A stretch of 23,354 nucleotides of DNA from Halobacteriales archaeon SW_5_68_122 (GTDB lineage Archaea > Halobacteriota > Halobacteria > Halobacteriales > Haloarculaceae): NCBI GenBank assembly GCA_003022815.1, contig PXSL01000032.1, forward strand, positions 1 to 23,354, read 5' to 3'. Shown here piece by piece: positions 14,978 to 22,088 of this stretch (the first letter of the stretch is position 1; every line of letters begins with the position of its first letter). Below the pieces are notes generated by a model. The model saw only the letters and a program-made list of their open reading frames with translations. It did no database searches and was not told the DNA's origin. The translations under genes and the position numbers were made by a program.

Positions 14978-15415
14978 TCAGTCGGCGGGTTCGGATTCGA
15001 CGGCGACGTCGAGCAGTTCGCAGGCGTCGGTCTCGGCGTCGAAGCAGTCCGGACAGCGCTCCTGGCGGTCGATGATGGTGTCCAGCCGCTCGGCAACCGT
15101 CTCGTCGATGACGCTCTCTAAGGCGCGGGCCTCGCTACGGAATTCCTCGACCTCGAGGACGCTCCAGAGGAACCGCTCGATGATGCAGTATGTCTGAAGC
15201 GTCTCGCGGGCCCGGACGATACCCTCCTCGGTCAGCGAGACGCCGTTGTACTTTTCGTGGTCGGCCAGCCCCTCGTCTTCGAGCTTGCCTATCATCTCGT
15301 TCGCGCTGGCCGGACTGACCTCGAGTTTGTCGGCTATCGCGCCGGTCGAGGCCGGGCTGTTTTCCTGTTCCTGGATGAGGTAGATCGCCTTCAGGTACTG
15401 GTCGTGAGTGTTCAT
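14978..15415 (-). CDS. DtxR/SirR-family metal-dependent regulator
   Basis: 145 residues. The N-terminal winged helix (MNTHDQYLKAIYLIQEQE, then SPASANEMIGKLEDEGL as recognition helix) and the following dimerisation segment are typical of DtxR/MntR proteins, which repress iron or manganese uptake genes when metal is bound. There is no C-terminal SH3-like domain. The tail carries CPDC (121-124) and C132, which may bind metal. It overlaps the upstream ferritin-like gene by 4 bases (ATGA), so the two are translated together. This pairing suggests iron storage or homeostasis control. The regulator may repress its own operon. Confidence 0.9.
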   Translation of the reverse strand: MNTHDQYLKAIYLIQEQENSPASTGAIADKLEVSPASANEMIGKLEDEGLADHEKYNGVSLTEEGIVRARETLQTYCIIERFLWSVLEVEEFRSEARALESVIDETVAERLDTIIDRQERCPDCFDAETDACELLDVAVESEPAD

Positions 15416-15897
15416 GCTCGGGTTTCCATCAGTTCGGTCACGTCCTCGACGCCCTCCTTTTCCTCCTCGCGAATTTCTTCCAGCACCGACAGCAGTCGGT
15501 CCCGGCCGATGCTGAACCGCACGTCGGAGCCCTCGATGGCCGCGATGAGGTCGTCGTAGAACTTGTAGGCCGTCTCCTCGTTGCAGAGTTGATCGTACAG
15601 CACGCCGTCGAAGTCGGTGTCGGACTCGTACTGGGCGGCGACCAGCTCCTCGATCTCGTCGTAGGCCACCGGGTCGGCGTCCAGCTCGTCGACGAGCCGC
15701 TCGAGGCGGTGTCGGTGGTCGGCGGACTCCTCGGCGGCCTCTCCGAGCAGCGAGATGATGTCGTCGTCCAGTTGCTCCTCGTCGAGGGTCTCGTGGTGCT
15801 TGTAGGCCCGGGCCTCGACGACCTCCTCCAGCACCATCCCGATCTGCAGCAGCCGCGCCAGCTGGTGGTCCGACGCCACCGGATACGAGAGGCTCAC
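15412..15897 (-). CDS. Ferritin-like (rubrerythrin-type) protein
   Basis: 161 residues, nearly all helical, forming a four-helix bundle. Candidate di-iron ligands are spaced as in rubrerythrin-like domains: EEVVEARAYKHH (24-35), EAAEESADHRHRLERL (53-68), NEETAYKFYDDLIAAIE (106-122) and EEIREEEKEG near 140-149. Such proteins store iron or detoxify peroxide using a di-iron centre. The start is GTG 15897 (VSLSYP), with a GGGGGAGGG ribosome site about 8 nt upstream. It is the first gene of a two-gene operon with the DtxR-type regulator. The fold is likely, but which activity it has is not determined. Confidence 0.82.
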   Translation of the reverse strand: MSLSYPVASDHQLARLLQIGMVLEEVVEARAYKHHETLDEEQLDDDIISLLGEAAEESADHRHRLERLVDELDADPVAYDEIEELVAAQYESDTDFDGVLYDQLCNEETAYKFYDDLIAAIEGSDVRFSIGRDRLLSVLEEIREEEKEGVEDVTELMETRA

Positions 15898-16286
15898 GGC
15901 CGGCGCCCTCCCCCGCCGAACGGTGCGGCAGTCATATCCGCATGTCGGCCCTCCGCGGACTTAAGGGGTTCCCCTCGCACCGTATTTTAATCAAGCGAGA
16001 GCCGGCTGGTCAGCCGATGTCGGGTGGAAACTCGAACGTGGCCGACCGCTCGCGGGGCGAGCTGACGTACGCACGGCCGTCGACTGCATAGCGAGGCCGA
16101 GCAAGCACAGCGAGAGAGACCTCGTGAAGAAGCGAGCCACAGCCCGCGAGCGGGAAGAGGCGTTCGGAAACGCCGTTATCACCGCCGGAGTGCGCTACTC
16201 CCTTTTATCAACCACTGCCGTCCGAGGCGACCGAACGGCCCCGCTGTCGACAGGCTTTCCTTCCGCTCTACCGAGGGACACGTACA
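15898..16286. promoter_or_regulatory. Divergent promoter region of the iron operon and membrane protein gene
   Basis: On the minus strand TTAAAATACG (15981-15990) is a good TATA box; the transcript would have a leader of about 60 nt before GTG 15897. On the plus strand CTTTTATC (16202-16209) may be the promoter for 16287. No DtxR-type palindrome is obvious. 16080-16160 is rich in GCGAG words, and a small GGCGTTCGGAAACGCC hairpin is at 16161-16176. No gene is supported. Confidence 0.5.
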
Positions 16287-16841
16287 ATGTGCGCTGTCGT
16301 CATGGTCGTCGGCCAGACCGCCGACCTGTCCGCGTTGCTCGGTCTCTCGGGTGCGGCCCGCGGGGTGCTCTCGTTCGTCTTCGTCCTGGCGGCCGGTGGC
16401 GGGTTGCTGGCCCGTTGCGAGGAGGATGTCCACCGGGCGGTCGACCTCATGACCGAGGGGTCCCCCCTCACGGTCGCGTACGGTCTCGTCGCGTTCGGCC
16501 TCCTCGCGTTCGTCGGGACGTACGCCGTCACTCAGCTCGGGCGGCTCACTACGCTGGCGGTGCTCCTGCAGATCAGCCTGGTTGCGCTCGGACTCGCGGC
16601 GGTCGTGCTGGGAGGGTTCGGCTATCTGGTCGTGGGCACCTGGCTCACCGAGGTCGATGGGGCCCGCCGGCCCCGGTCCGGCGCCGTCATCGGCGCGGGT
16701 CTCAGTGCCGTGCCCTGGGTCGCTCTGCCCGAGTTCCTGGCGGTGCTCGGCTGGGTGCTCCTCGCAACGGTCGGCCTCGGGAACGTAACCAGAGAGTGGG
16801 TTCACGGCGAGCGGACCGTCGAGTCCGAATCCGGCGGCTGA
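16287..16841 (+). CDS. Four-helix membrane protein, unknown function
   Basis: 184 residues with about four transmembrane helices (around 26-44, 60-80, 88-117 and 130-165). The third is long and Gly-rich (LALAAVVLGG-like). The tail is charged and acidic (HGERTVESESGG). The start is ATG 16287; a second in-frame ATG (16302) gives MVVGQTADLS and could be the true start. No transporter or enzyme motif is visible. A small single-helix membrane protein follows after 45 bases on the same strand, so the two may act together. Confidence 0.7.
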   Translation: MCAVVMVVGQTADLSALLGLSGAARGVLSFVFVLAAGGGLLARCEEDVHRAVDLMTEGSPLTVAYGLVAFGLLAFVGTYAVTQLGRLTTLAVLLQISLVALGLAAVVLGGFGYLVVGTWLTEVDGARRPRSGAVIGAGLSAVPWVALPEFLAVLGWVLLATVGLGNVTREWVHGERTVESESGG

Positions 16842-16886
16842 CGGCCGGAAAAACCTCTTTCCCTCTGGGACCGTACTGGAAGTAAT

Positions 16887-17105
16887 ATGATCCTGCAGTC
16901 CGCCGGCGGTAGCGTGCTGGAAACGGCCGGACGACTCGCCGCCACTGCCGGATCGCTACTGCTCGTGCTCATGCTCGTCGCGCTCGGCGGGTACGCGTAC
17001 AAGCAGCTTCGCGGCGACGGCGTCGAGTGGCCGAACGAGGAGTTCGAGGGCGAAGACGGTATCACGAGTGGCGACACGGACGACGAGTGGGACTACAACA
17101 GGTAG
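16887..17105 (+). CDS. Small single-pass membrane protein
   Basis: 72 residues. One hydrophobic helix (about 20-42, LAATAGSLLLVLMLVALGGY) follows a short polar start, and then comes a very acidic tail (EEFEGEDGITSGDTDDEWDY). The composition is typical of haloarchaeal small membrane proteins. It lies 45 bases after the four-helix membrane protein and probably shares its transcript. No function can be assigned. Confidence 0.6.
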   Translation: MILQSAGGSVLETAGRLAATAGSLLLVLMLVALGGYAYKQLRGDGVEWPNEEFEGEDGITSGDTDDEWDYNR

Positions 17106-17220
17106 GCAACTCGGACCACGAGCGGGCCGAGGCTCCAGTCGAGCGGCGTCACGTTGCAGAACCACATTGATGTCACAATCGGTCACCGCCCGTCCCGCGG
17201 CAGTTCATAATAACTATTAT

Positions 17221-17293
17221 AATTGTTCACCGACACGACTGCACGCCGTCGTGCGGTCGATACCGAAATGACTTACACTGAGTCATTGTCAGA
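17221..17293. repeat. Imperfect palindromic repeat, copy 2
   Basis: AATTGTTCACCG to TCAGA matches copy 1 (4130-4203) along its whole length. The central stem CGACTGCACG-(ccgt)-CGTGCGGTCG differs from copy 1 by changes that keep the stem. The TCA of the end is the stop codon of the minus-strand NAD kinase gene, exactly as in copy 1. The preceding 17106-17220 holds no gene. Confidence 0.75.
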
Positions 17294-18359
17294 CCATCTT
17301 TAGCAAGCGCCGCTCGAACTTCCCCACCCGGACCCGCTGCCAACCCCGTAGCTCCTCGTCGAGTCGCGGGTCGCCGGTGTCGACGCGCAGCACGCCGATG
17401 TCGTCGAGTTTCTGCTTGGAGGCGATGACCTCGACCTCGGAGCGTCGGATGACCTTAGGCGATATCTGGTCGTTCCCGCGGCCGAAGACGAACCCCTGGC
17501 CGCCGATAGGGGAGACGACGACGACGTTGCGGTCGCCGAGCGACCCGACGATGTCCGAGGCGGCCGCGTCGGCCGCCACCACCCTGCTGTCCCGCCAGAC
17601 GTCGACGCCGAGCGGCGACCCGGCGAACCCCAGCTCCGTCTTGACGGCATCAACGGTCGACCCCGGCCCGAGGACGTATGTGCCCGCCTCGTCGCGGATG
17701 TCGCCGGCGACGGCCTCGGCGAGCGCCTCGACGGTGCCGCCGCCGATCTGCTTCGAGGACTGGACCTCCTCGCCGACCGGCACCTCCGCCAGCGTCTTCA
17801 GTTCCGTGGTGACGTCGCCGCCGCGGTAGGCGTCCTCGTCGATGTCGTTGACCTCGCGGGTCTCGGTGCGCTCGAAGGACGCGGCGATGCGGCCGGCCGC
17901 CCGCGGGGTAACCGCGAACACCGACGAGTACACCTTCACCCCGCCGGGCACGCCGAGAACCGGCACCTCGGCGTCGAGTGTCTCGAGCGTCCCGGCGACG
18001 TCGACGGCCGTGCCGTCGCCGCCGACGAACAGCACCAGGTCGACGGCCGCCTCGACCAGCCGCCGGACGGCCTCGCGGGTGTCGGCGGCCGTCGTCTCCT
18101 CGCTGTCCGGCCGGCCGACGATGGTCGGCGAGAAGCCCGCCGCGGTGGCCTCGTTTTCACCCATCACCCCGCCGTAGGTGTAGACCTCGACCTCGGCGGA
18201 CTGCTCCCGGAGGTGCGACAGCGCCTCCTGGGCCCGCGACGGCGACCGGGGTTCGGCCCCGCGGCGCCGCGCCTCCTCGAGCTTGCTGTCGGTGCCCTTC
18301 AGCCCGACGCGGCCGCCCATGCCGGCGATGGGGTTGACCACCAGCCCGATTCGTCGCAT
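17289..18359 (-). CDS. NAD kinase-like protein (COG3199 type)
   Basis: 356 residues from ATG 18359. MRRIGLVVNPIAGMGG (NPxAGxGG) and VLFVGGDGTAVDVAG (GGDGT 113-117) are the signature motifs of the ATP-NAD kinase fold, here of the predicted AcoX-related group with a C-terminal extension (GGTVEALAEAVAG, VVSPIGGQGFVFGRGN). The GGDGT Asp binds ATP/NAD phosphates. It would phosphorylate NAD to NADP in the cytosol, but the exact substrate of this group is less certain than for PpnK. The upstream CTTTTGA (18382-18388) is 26 nt before the ATG. The promoter and first codons lie in a 155-bp palindrome shared with a divergent microprotein ORF. Confidence 0.87.
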   Translation of the reverse strand: MRRIGLVVNPIAGMGGRVGLKGTDSKLEEARRRGAEPRSPSRAQEALSHLREQSAEVEVYTYGGVMGENEATAAGFSPTIVGRPDSEETTAADTREAVRRLVEAAVDLVLFVGGDGTAVDVAGTLETLDAEVPVLGVPGGVKVYSSVFAVTPRAAGRIAASFERTETREVNDIDEDAYRGGDVTTELKTLAEVPVGEEVQSSKQIGGGTVEALAEAVAGDIRDEAGTYVLGPGSTVDAVKTELGFAGSPLGVDVWRDSRVVAADAAASDIVGSLGDRNVVVVSPIGGQGFVFGRGNDQISPKVIRRSEVEVIASKQKLDDIGVLRVDTGDPRLDEELRGWQRVRVGKFERRLLKMV

Positions 18360-18493
18360 ACCGGACCACGGAACGCTGCCGTCAAAAGCGGCGCGGTCCA
18401 AGTGACGGCTTCGCTACGTTCAGCCGTCACCTGGACCGCGCCACTTTTGACGGCGGCGTTCCGTGGTCCGGTATGCGACGAATCGGGCTGGTG
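18339..18493. repeat. Long palindrome duplicating the NAD kinase promoter and start
   Basis: 18339-18409 pairs with 18421-18493 in inverted orientation with about three mismatches. The loop is about 11 nt (tcgctacgttc). The left arm includes the first codons of the NAD kinase gene (MRRIGLV), its ATG and its TATA-like box (18382-18388). The right arm repeats all of these on the plus strand, with CTTTTGA at 18444-18450 and ATG at 18473. The arm ends exactly after GTG 18491-18493, a natural in-frame start of the microprotein ORF. Confidence 0.9.
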
Positions 18494-18580
18494 ACCGGCG
18501 TCATCGACGTCAGCGGCTGGGTCGTGCTGCTGTCGAGTCTCGCCGTCACCATCGGGTGGCTCTGGTATCTCTACCGCTGA
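18473..18580 (+). CDS. 35-codon membrane microprotein ORF
   Basis: ATG 18473 to TGA 18580 encodes 35 residues. The first seven (MRRIGLV) are the duplicated start of NAD kinase; the remainder, VIDVSGWVVLLSSL and then AVTIGWLWYLYR, is one transmembrane helix ending in aromatics and Arg. An alternative GTG at 18491 would give a 29-residue protein without the copied start. A copied TATA-like box lies 26 nt before the ATG. The stop directly abuts the stop of the minus-strand CinA-type gene. Whether it is expressed is not known, though the sequence is well formed. Confidence 0.55.
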   Translation: MRRIGLVTGVIDVSGWVVLLSSLAVTIGWLWYLYR

Positions 18581-19267
18581 TTAGGCCTCGTCGACGCTGG
18601 CGCGGAGCCACTCTAGGGCCGCCTCCAGTTCCGCCTCGTCTGGTGTTTGGAGCTTCAGCCGAACGTTCTCGCCGGGGTAGCTTCCGACGGTCACGTCAAA
18701 CCGCTCCCGCAGTTCCGCCAGCCGGCCGACCAGTGCGCTCTCGGGTTCGTCGACGACGATGACCCCGACGTGGCGCTCCTCGCCCTCGAACTCCGCCTCG
18801 ACCCGCTCAAACATCGCCTTCATCTCCTCGGGGACCCCCGGCAGGACGTAGACGTTCTCGACGACACAGCCCGGGGCGACGCCCTCGTCGTTGTGGAGCG
18901 GACGGGCACCCTCTGGGATGTCGGCGGTGCCCGCCGCGAGGTCCTCGCGGGCGTAGCCGCCCTCGGTTGCCAGCCACTCGATGACGGCGGCGCTCTCGAC
19001 GACCGGACGGGCCAGCGCCGCGGCGACGCTGGCAATCGTCACGTCGTCGTGAGTCGGACCGAGGCCGCCGGTGACCACCACGGCGTCGTAGTCGGCGCGG
19101 TACTCGTTGACGACGCGGGCGATGTCGGCCTCCCGGTCGGGAACGACCGTGACCCGCTCGACGTCCACGCCCCGGTCGGACAGGCGTCGGCCGAGCCACG
19201 CGGCGTTCGTGTTGACGGTGTCGCCGGCCAGCAGCTCGTCGCCGACGCACACCAGCGCGACATCCAT
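18581..19267 (-). CDS. CinA/MoaB-type molybdopterin-binding domain protein
   Basis: 228 residues from ATG 19267. MDVALVCVGDELLAGDTVNT and VVVTGGLGPTHDDVTIASVA are the hallmark motifs of the MoCF/CinA-N domain, where GDE and the GGxGPTxDD loop bind a nucleotide or pterin. Bacterial CinA has a second deamidase domain, absent here, so this is the stand-alone archaeal form. It may act in NAD-related pyrophosphate metabolism or molybdenum cofactor handling; which is not decided. It is within a minus-strand cluster, 58 bases downstream of the DUF5803-like gene. Confidence 0.88.
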   Translation of the reverse strand: MDVALVCVGDELLAGDTVNTNAAWLGRRLSDRGVDVERVTVVPDREADIARVVNEYRADYDAVVVTGGLGPTHDDVTIASVAAALARPVVESAAVIEWLATEGGYAREDLAAGTADIPEGARPLHNDEGVAPGCVVENVYVLPGVPEEMKAMFERVEAEFEGEERHVGVIVVDEPESALVGRLAELRERFDVTVGSYPGENVRLKLQTPDEAELEAALEWLRASVDEA

Positions 19268-19325
19268 GGCGTCGAGTTGAGCCGCCAGCGGGTAAACGGC
19301 ACCGACTTCGCCCGGCCCGGGCGTG

Positions 19326-20156
19326 TCAGCCCATCCCCGGCGGCGGGTCCCGACCGTCGTCGTCGACATCCACGTCGAGGCCCTCCGACTCCCGGCGCTT
19401 CTTTGCCTGCTGGACCTGGCGGTAGTAGTAGGCGGCGCCGGCGAGGCCGACGAGAACCGCAATCGCGGCCATCCCGCCGAACAGCCACAGGTCGCGGTCG
19501 AGGTACCACCGGATGACCAGCACCGATGTGTCCAGCTCCCCCCAGGCGAGGTGGACCCGGTCGTCGACCGTCCGACGGTCGTCGTTGTCCGGCCGGACCT
19601 CCGAGAGCAGCGGCAGTGACGCGCCCGTGTTCGGCGGCAGCGCGACCTCGAAGCTCCCGTTGACCGGCGGCCGAACCGCAACCTCCTTGCCGTTCTTCGG
19701 GGCGGTAAAGGCGAGGTGACCGTCGTCGGCGGGCAACGCGACCTGCGTCCGCTTGCGGGTGGTGTTGACCGAAAGCGCGTCCGTCCGCTCGGTCGTGCCG
19801 TCGGGGTACACGCGGGTGGCGTTGCCGTCGACGTACCGCACGACGGTTCCATTGGGGTAGGCCGACCCGTTGGCGTACCGGAACTGGAGCGCGCGTATGT
19901 CCAGGGGCTGCTCGATGGTCAGCGAGTCCGTTCGGTACAGTTCGACGGTTTCGTCGTCGGTCTTCGAGACGTTGTAGACGGCTGTGTAGTTGTCCTCGTA
20001 GAGGACGATGTAGCCGTCCTGTCCAGTGTCGAACTCGTACTCGGCGTCCTCCGAGAGGCTCTCGGGGGAGGCGGCGCCGCCGCCGAATAGCGTCGTGCAC
20101 CCAGCGAGGCCGAACACCGCGAGGACAGCGACGGCCGCGAGGAGGCGCCGGTTCAT
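19326..20156 (-). CDS. DUF5803-like lipoprotein
   Basis: 276 residues from ATG 20156. The signal peptide MNRRLLAAVAVLAVFGLAGC ends in a lipobox (LAGC, Cys20), so the mature protein is probably a lipid-anchored, surface-exposed protein. A beta-rich domain rich in Tyr/Thr/Asn with many N-glycosylation sequons (NYT, NGT, NAT, NTT) follows. A second hydrophobic helix lies at about 226-246 and the tail is charged (RQVQQAKKRRESEGL, then acidic). It starts one base after the stop of the DUF2110-like gene, so it is cotranscribed. The family is typically next to tfe in haloarchaea as I recall; its function is unknown. Confidence 0.8.
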   Translation of the reverse strand: MNRRLLAAVAVLAVFGLAGCTTLFGGGAASPESLSEDAEYEFDTGQDGYIVLYEDNYTAVYNVSKTDDETVELYRTDSLTIEQPLDIRALQFRYANGSAYPNGTVVRYVDGNATRVYPDGTTERTDALSVNTTRKRTQVALPADDGHLAFTAPKNGKEVAVRPPVNGSFEVALPPNTGASLPLLSEVRPDNDDRRTVDDRVHLAWGELDTSVLVIRWYLDRDLWLFGGMAAIAVLVGLAGAAYYYRQVQQAKKRRESEGLDVDVDDDGRDPPPGMG

Positions 20157-20157
20157 G

Positions 20158-20829
20158 TCAGGGGACGACCGCGAGCAGTTCCGACCGGAGGTGCGGGCCG
20201 ATGTCGGCCAGTAGCCCCGGAGCGTCGGTCCCCTCCCGGCAGACGACGCTCTGTTCGAGGAGGCCGAGTCGCTCGACGGTGACGATGTCCTCGGCGTGGC
20301 CGGCGCGGTTGACCGTCGCCCGGACCTCCGCGCGGGTCGCGCTGTTGACGTTCACCCGGTCGGTCCCCCGGGTCCACTCGTAGAGGCGGTCCCGCTCGTC
20401 GTCGGCCAGTCGCGGCGGTCCCTCCTCGCGCTCGCGGAACCGCAGCGGCGCGTGCTGGACGAGACCGAACCGCCGTCGTATCTGGGCGGGCGACCCCTGT
20501 CCGAGGCCGAGTTCGTCGGCCGGCACCCGGACGGACTCGCCGGCGTCCAGCACGAACCCGTCGTCGTCCCACGAATCCAGCGTGCCGACGTGGGTCTCGT
20601 CGGCCTCGCGGTGGGGCGTGACCGCACCCCACCGGTCGGCCAGCAGGTTGCGGGCGGCGGCCGCGTCGGCGCCAGTGACCGTTACCGACGGGAAGCCGTC
20701 GTCCCGGAGGCCAACGGTGAACTCGACCCTGAGGTCCGCGAGGGCGTCGTCGACGAGCGACTCCAGGGAGTCCATCGCCCGGCCTCTGGCCTCGCCGCCG
20801 ACGTACACCTTCGTTGCGAGGACGACCAT
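20158..20829 (-). CDS. DUF2110-like protein
   Basis: 223 residues from ATG 20829 (MVVLATKVYVGGEARGRAMD). The sequence is soluble and acidic, with GTLDSWDDDGFVLDAGESVR and a C-terminal part resembling a helix-hairpin-helix (INSATRAEVRATVNRAG-like, about 166-184). The start codon shares one base with the stop of tfe (TGATG), which points to translational coupling. Linkage to tfe suggests a role near transcription or RNA processing, but this is inference; the family has no assigned function that I know. Confidence 0.8.
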   Translation of the reverse strand: MVVLATKVYVGGEARGRAMDSLESLVDDALADLRVEFTVGLRDDGFPSVTVTGADAAAARNLLADRWGAVTPHREADETHVGTLDSWDDDGFVLDAGESVRVPADELGLGQGSPAQIRRRFGLVQHAPLRFREREEGPPRLADDERDRLYEWTRGTDRVNVNSATRAEVRATVNRAGHAEDIVTVERLGLLEQSVVCREGTDAPGLLADIGPHLRSELLAVVP

Positions 20830-21362
20830 CAGGCTTCCAGCGTCTCGTCTTCGACGTCCAGTTCGTCGCGCAGTTGGGCGATGCGCTCGTCCATCGCGGT
20901 GACGAGCCGTTCGTTCTCCATGGTCTCCAGCTGGCCGCCACATTGGGGACACTCGAAGCCGAACTCCATTGCTTCGCCGAACTCGAAGCGGAGTTGACAC
21001 CCCCCGCAGAGGTAGAACTCGTTGTCCCGCTCGTAGGCGCGGCGCTCATCCAGCGCCGTCAGCAGCCGCTCCATCTCCGCCTCGAGCTGTTCGGGGATGT
21101 TCTGATACTGGAAGGTCCACAGGTAGGTCAGCCACCCCGAGTCCTCGTCGCGCAGGCGACGATAGGAGGCGAGGTCGTTCTCGTACAGGATGAACAGCGC
21201 CCGGCGGACGTCGTTGAGTTCGAGCCCAAGCTCCTCCGCGAGCTCCTCGTCGGTCACCTCGCCGTCCGGCGGCGCGGCGGCGACGGGCATCCCCGTCGGC
21301 CCGACGAGTTCGTGGAGGTACTTCTGAATCACGGGGTCGTTCAGCAGTTCCTCAAAAGCCAT
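20829..21362 (-). CDS. tfe: Transcription factor E (TFE alpha)
   Basis: 177 residues. The N-terminal winged helix (MAFEELLNDPVIQKYLHELV, then ELGLELNDVRRALFILYEND) and the C-terminal zinc ribbon (C119, C122, C138, C141) match archaeal TFE/TFIIE-alpha. It binds RNA polymerase and promoter DNA and helps open the promoter. The protein is slightly acidic as usual in halophiles. TTAAAG (21388-21393) is 26-31 nt before the ATG, so this gene has its own leaderless promoter and heads the tfe-DUF2110-DUF5803 operon. The identification is firm. Confidence 0.95.
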   Translation of the reverse strand: MAFEELLNDPVIQKYLHELVGPTGMPVAAAPPDGEVTDEELAEELGLELNDVRRALFILYENDLASYRRLRDEDSGWLTYLWTFQYQNIPEQLEAEMERLLTALDERRAYERDNEFYLCGGCQLRFEFGEAMEFGFECPQCGGQLETMENERLVTAMDERIAQLRDELDVEDETLEA

Positions 21363-21387
21363 TACCGGTGTTCCGCCGCGGAGTCCC

Positions 21388-21393
21388 TTTAAC
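21388..21393 (-). promoter_or_regulatory. TATA box for tfe
   Basis: TTAAAG on the minus strand is centred about 28 nt before ATG 21362, as for a leaderless transcript starting the tfe operon. Confidence 0.55.
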
Positions 21394-21426
21394 TCTCGGT
21401 TCGCGGTCGCTCGTCGCCGGCGACGC

Positions 21427-21966
21427 TCACTCCTCGACTGACTCGACCAGCTTGCCCGTCTCCTTCGGGACGACCCGGTGGGAGGCGTCAGCCCACTCCC
21501 GGTCGAGTTCCCGGCCCTCGAAGAGCCGGTCCAGGAAGACCGCCAGCCCCGCCACCTCCGAGTGGGGCTGGTTGGTGACGCCGACGTTGTGGTCGGCGGC
21601 CTCGTAGACGTCGAAGGAGACCTTCTCGGAGCCGACGACGACCAGCACCGGCCCCGACTCGTGGGCCGCCCGGATCTTGCCCTCGACGTCCTGGATCGGC
21701 AGGCCGTACATCGTCAGGTGGACGACCGTGCCCTCCCACTCCCGGAGGCGTCGCCGGTACCCGTCGGCGGTCTCGATTTTAAAGGGACCGCCGAACCGGT
21801 CGGTGACCTCCTCGATGGTCGCCTTCGGGTCGGAGGCCTGCCCCGCGATGACGACCCGGTCGGCCCCCAGCGCCCGCGCGGTCAGCCCCACGTGGGTCGT
21901 CATTCGCTCGTCGCGGCCCGGCCGGTGGCCGAGACGCAGGACCACGACGTCGTTGGCTCCCTCCAT
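21427..21966 (-). CDS. trm56: tRNA (cytidine(56)-2'-O)-methyltransferase
   Basis: 179 residues from ATG 21966. MEGANDVVVLRLGHRPGRDE and RMTTHVGLTARALGA are the typical N-terminal motifs of archaeal Trm56, a SPOUT-class enzyme that methylates the ribose of C56 in the tRNA T-loop using S-adenosylmethionine. HLTMYGLPIQDV and VVVGSEKVSFDVYEAADHNVG form the knotted cofactor site. The length is usual. It lies 64 bases upstream of tfe on the same strand. A CCTAAC element about 30 nt upstream may be its promoter. Confidence 0.92.
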   Translation of the reverse strand: MEGANDVVVLRLGHRPGRDERMTTHVGLTARALGADRVVIAGQASDPKATIEEVTDRFGGPFKIETADGYRRRLREWEGTVVHLTMYGLPIQDVEGKIRAAHESGPVLVVVGSEKVSFDVYEAADHNVGVTNQPHSEVAGLAVFLDRLFEGRELDREWADASHRVVPKETGKLVESVEE

Positions 21967-22088
21967 GGACGGTCCTTCTCGCGGCGCGCGTTAGGGGGTT
22001 TCGATGCCGGGCGGGCGGCGCTCCGACGCCTCCCGACCGTCGCCCCGAACCCACAAGGAACATGTCGGCGCCGCTCGCAGACCCACCA

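Noticed and set aside
16124..16885. Plus-strand open frame of 253 codons over the four-helix membrane protein
   Set aside because: It is in a different frame, Arg-rich and without hydrophobic order; the membrane protein frame has clear helices.
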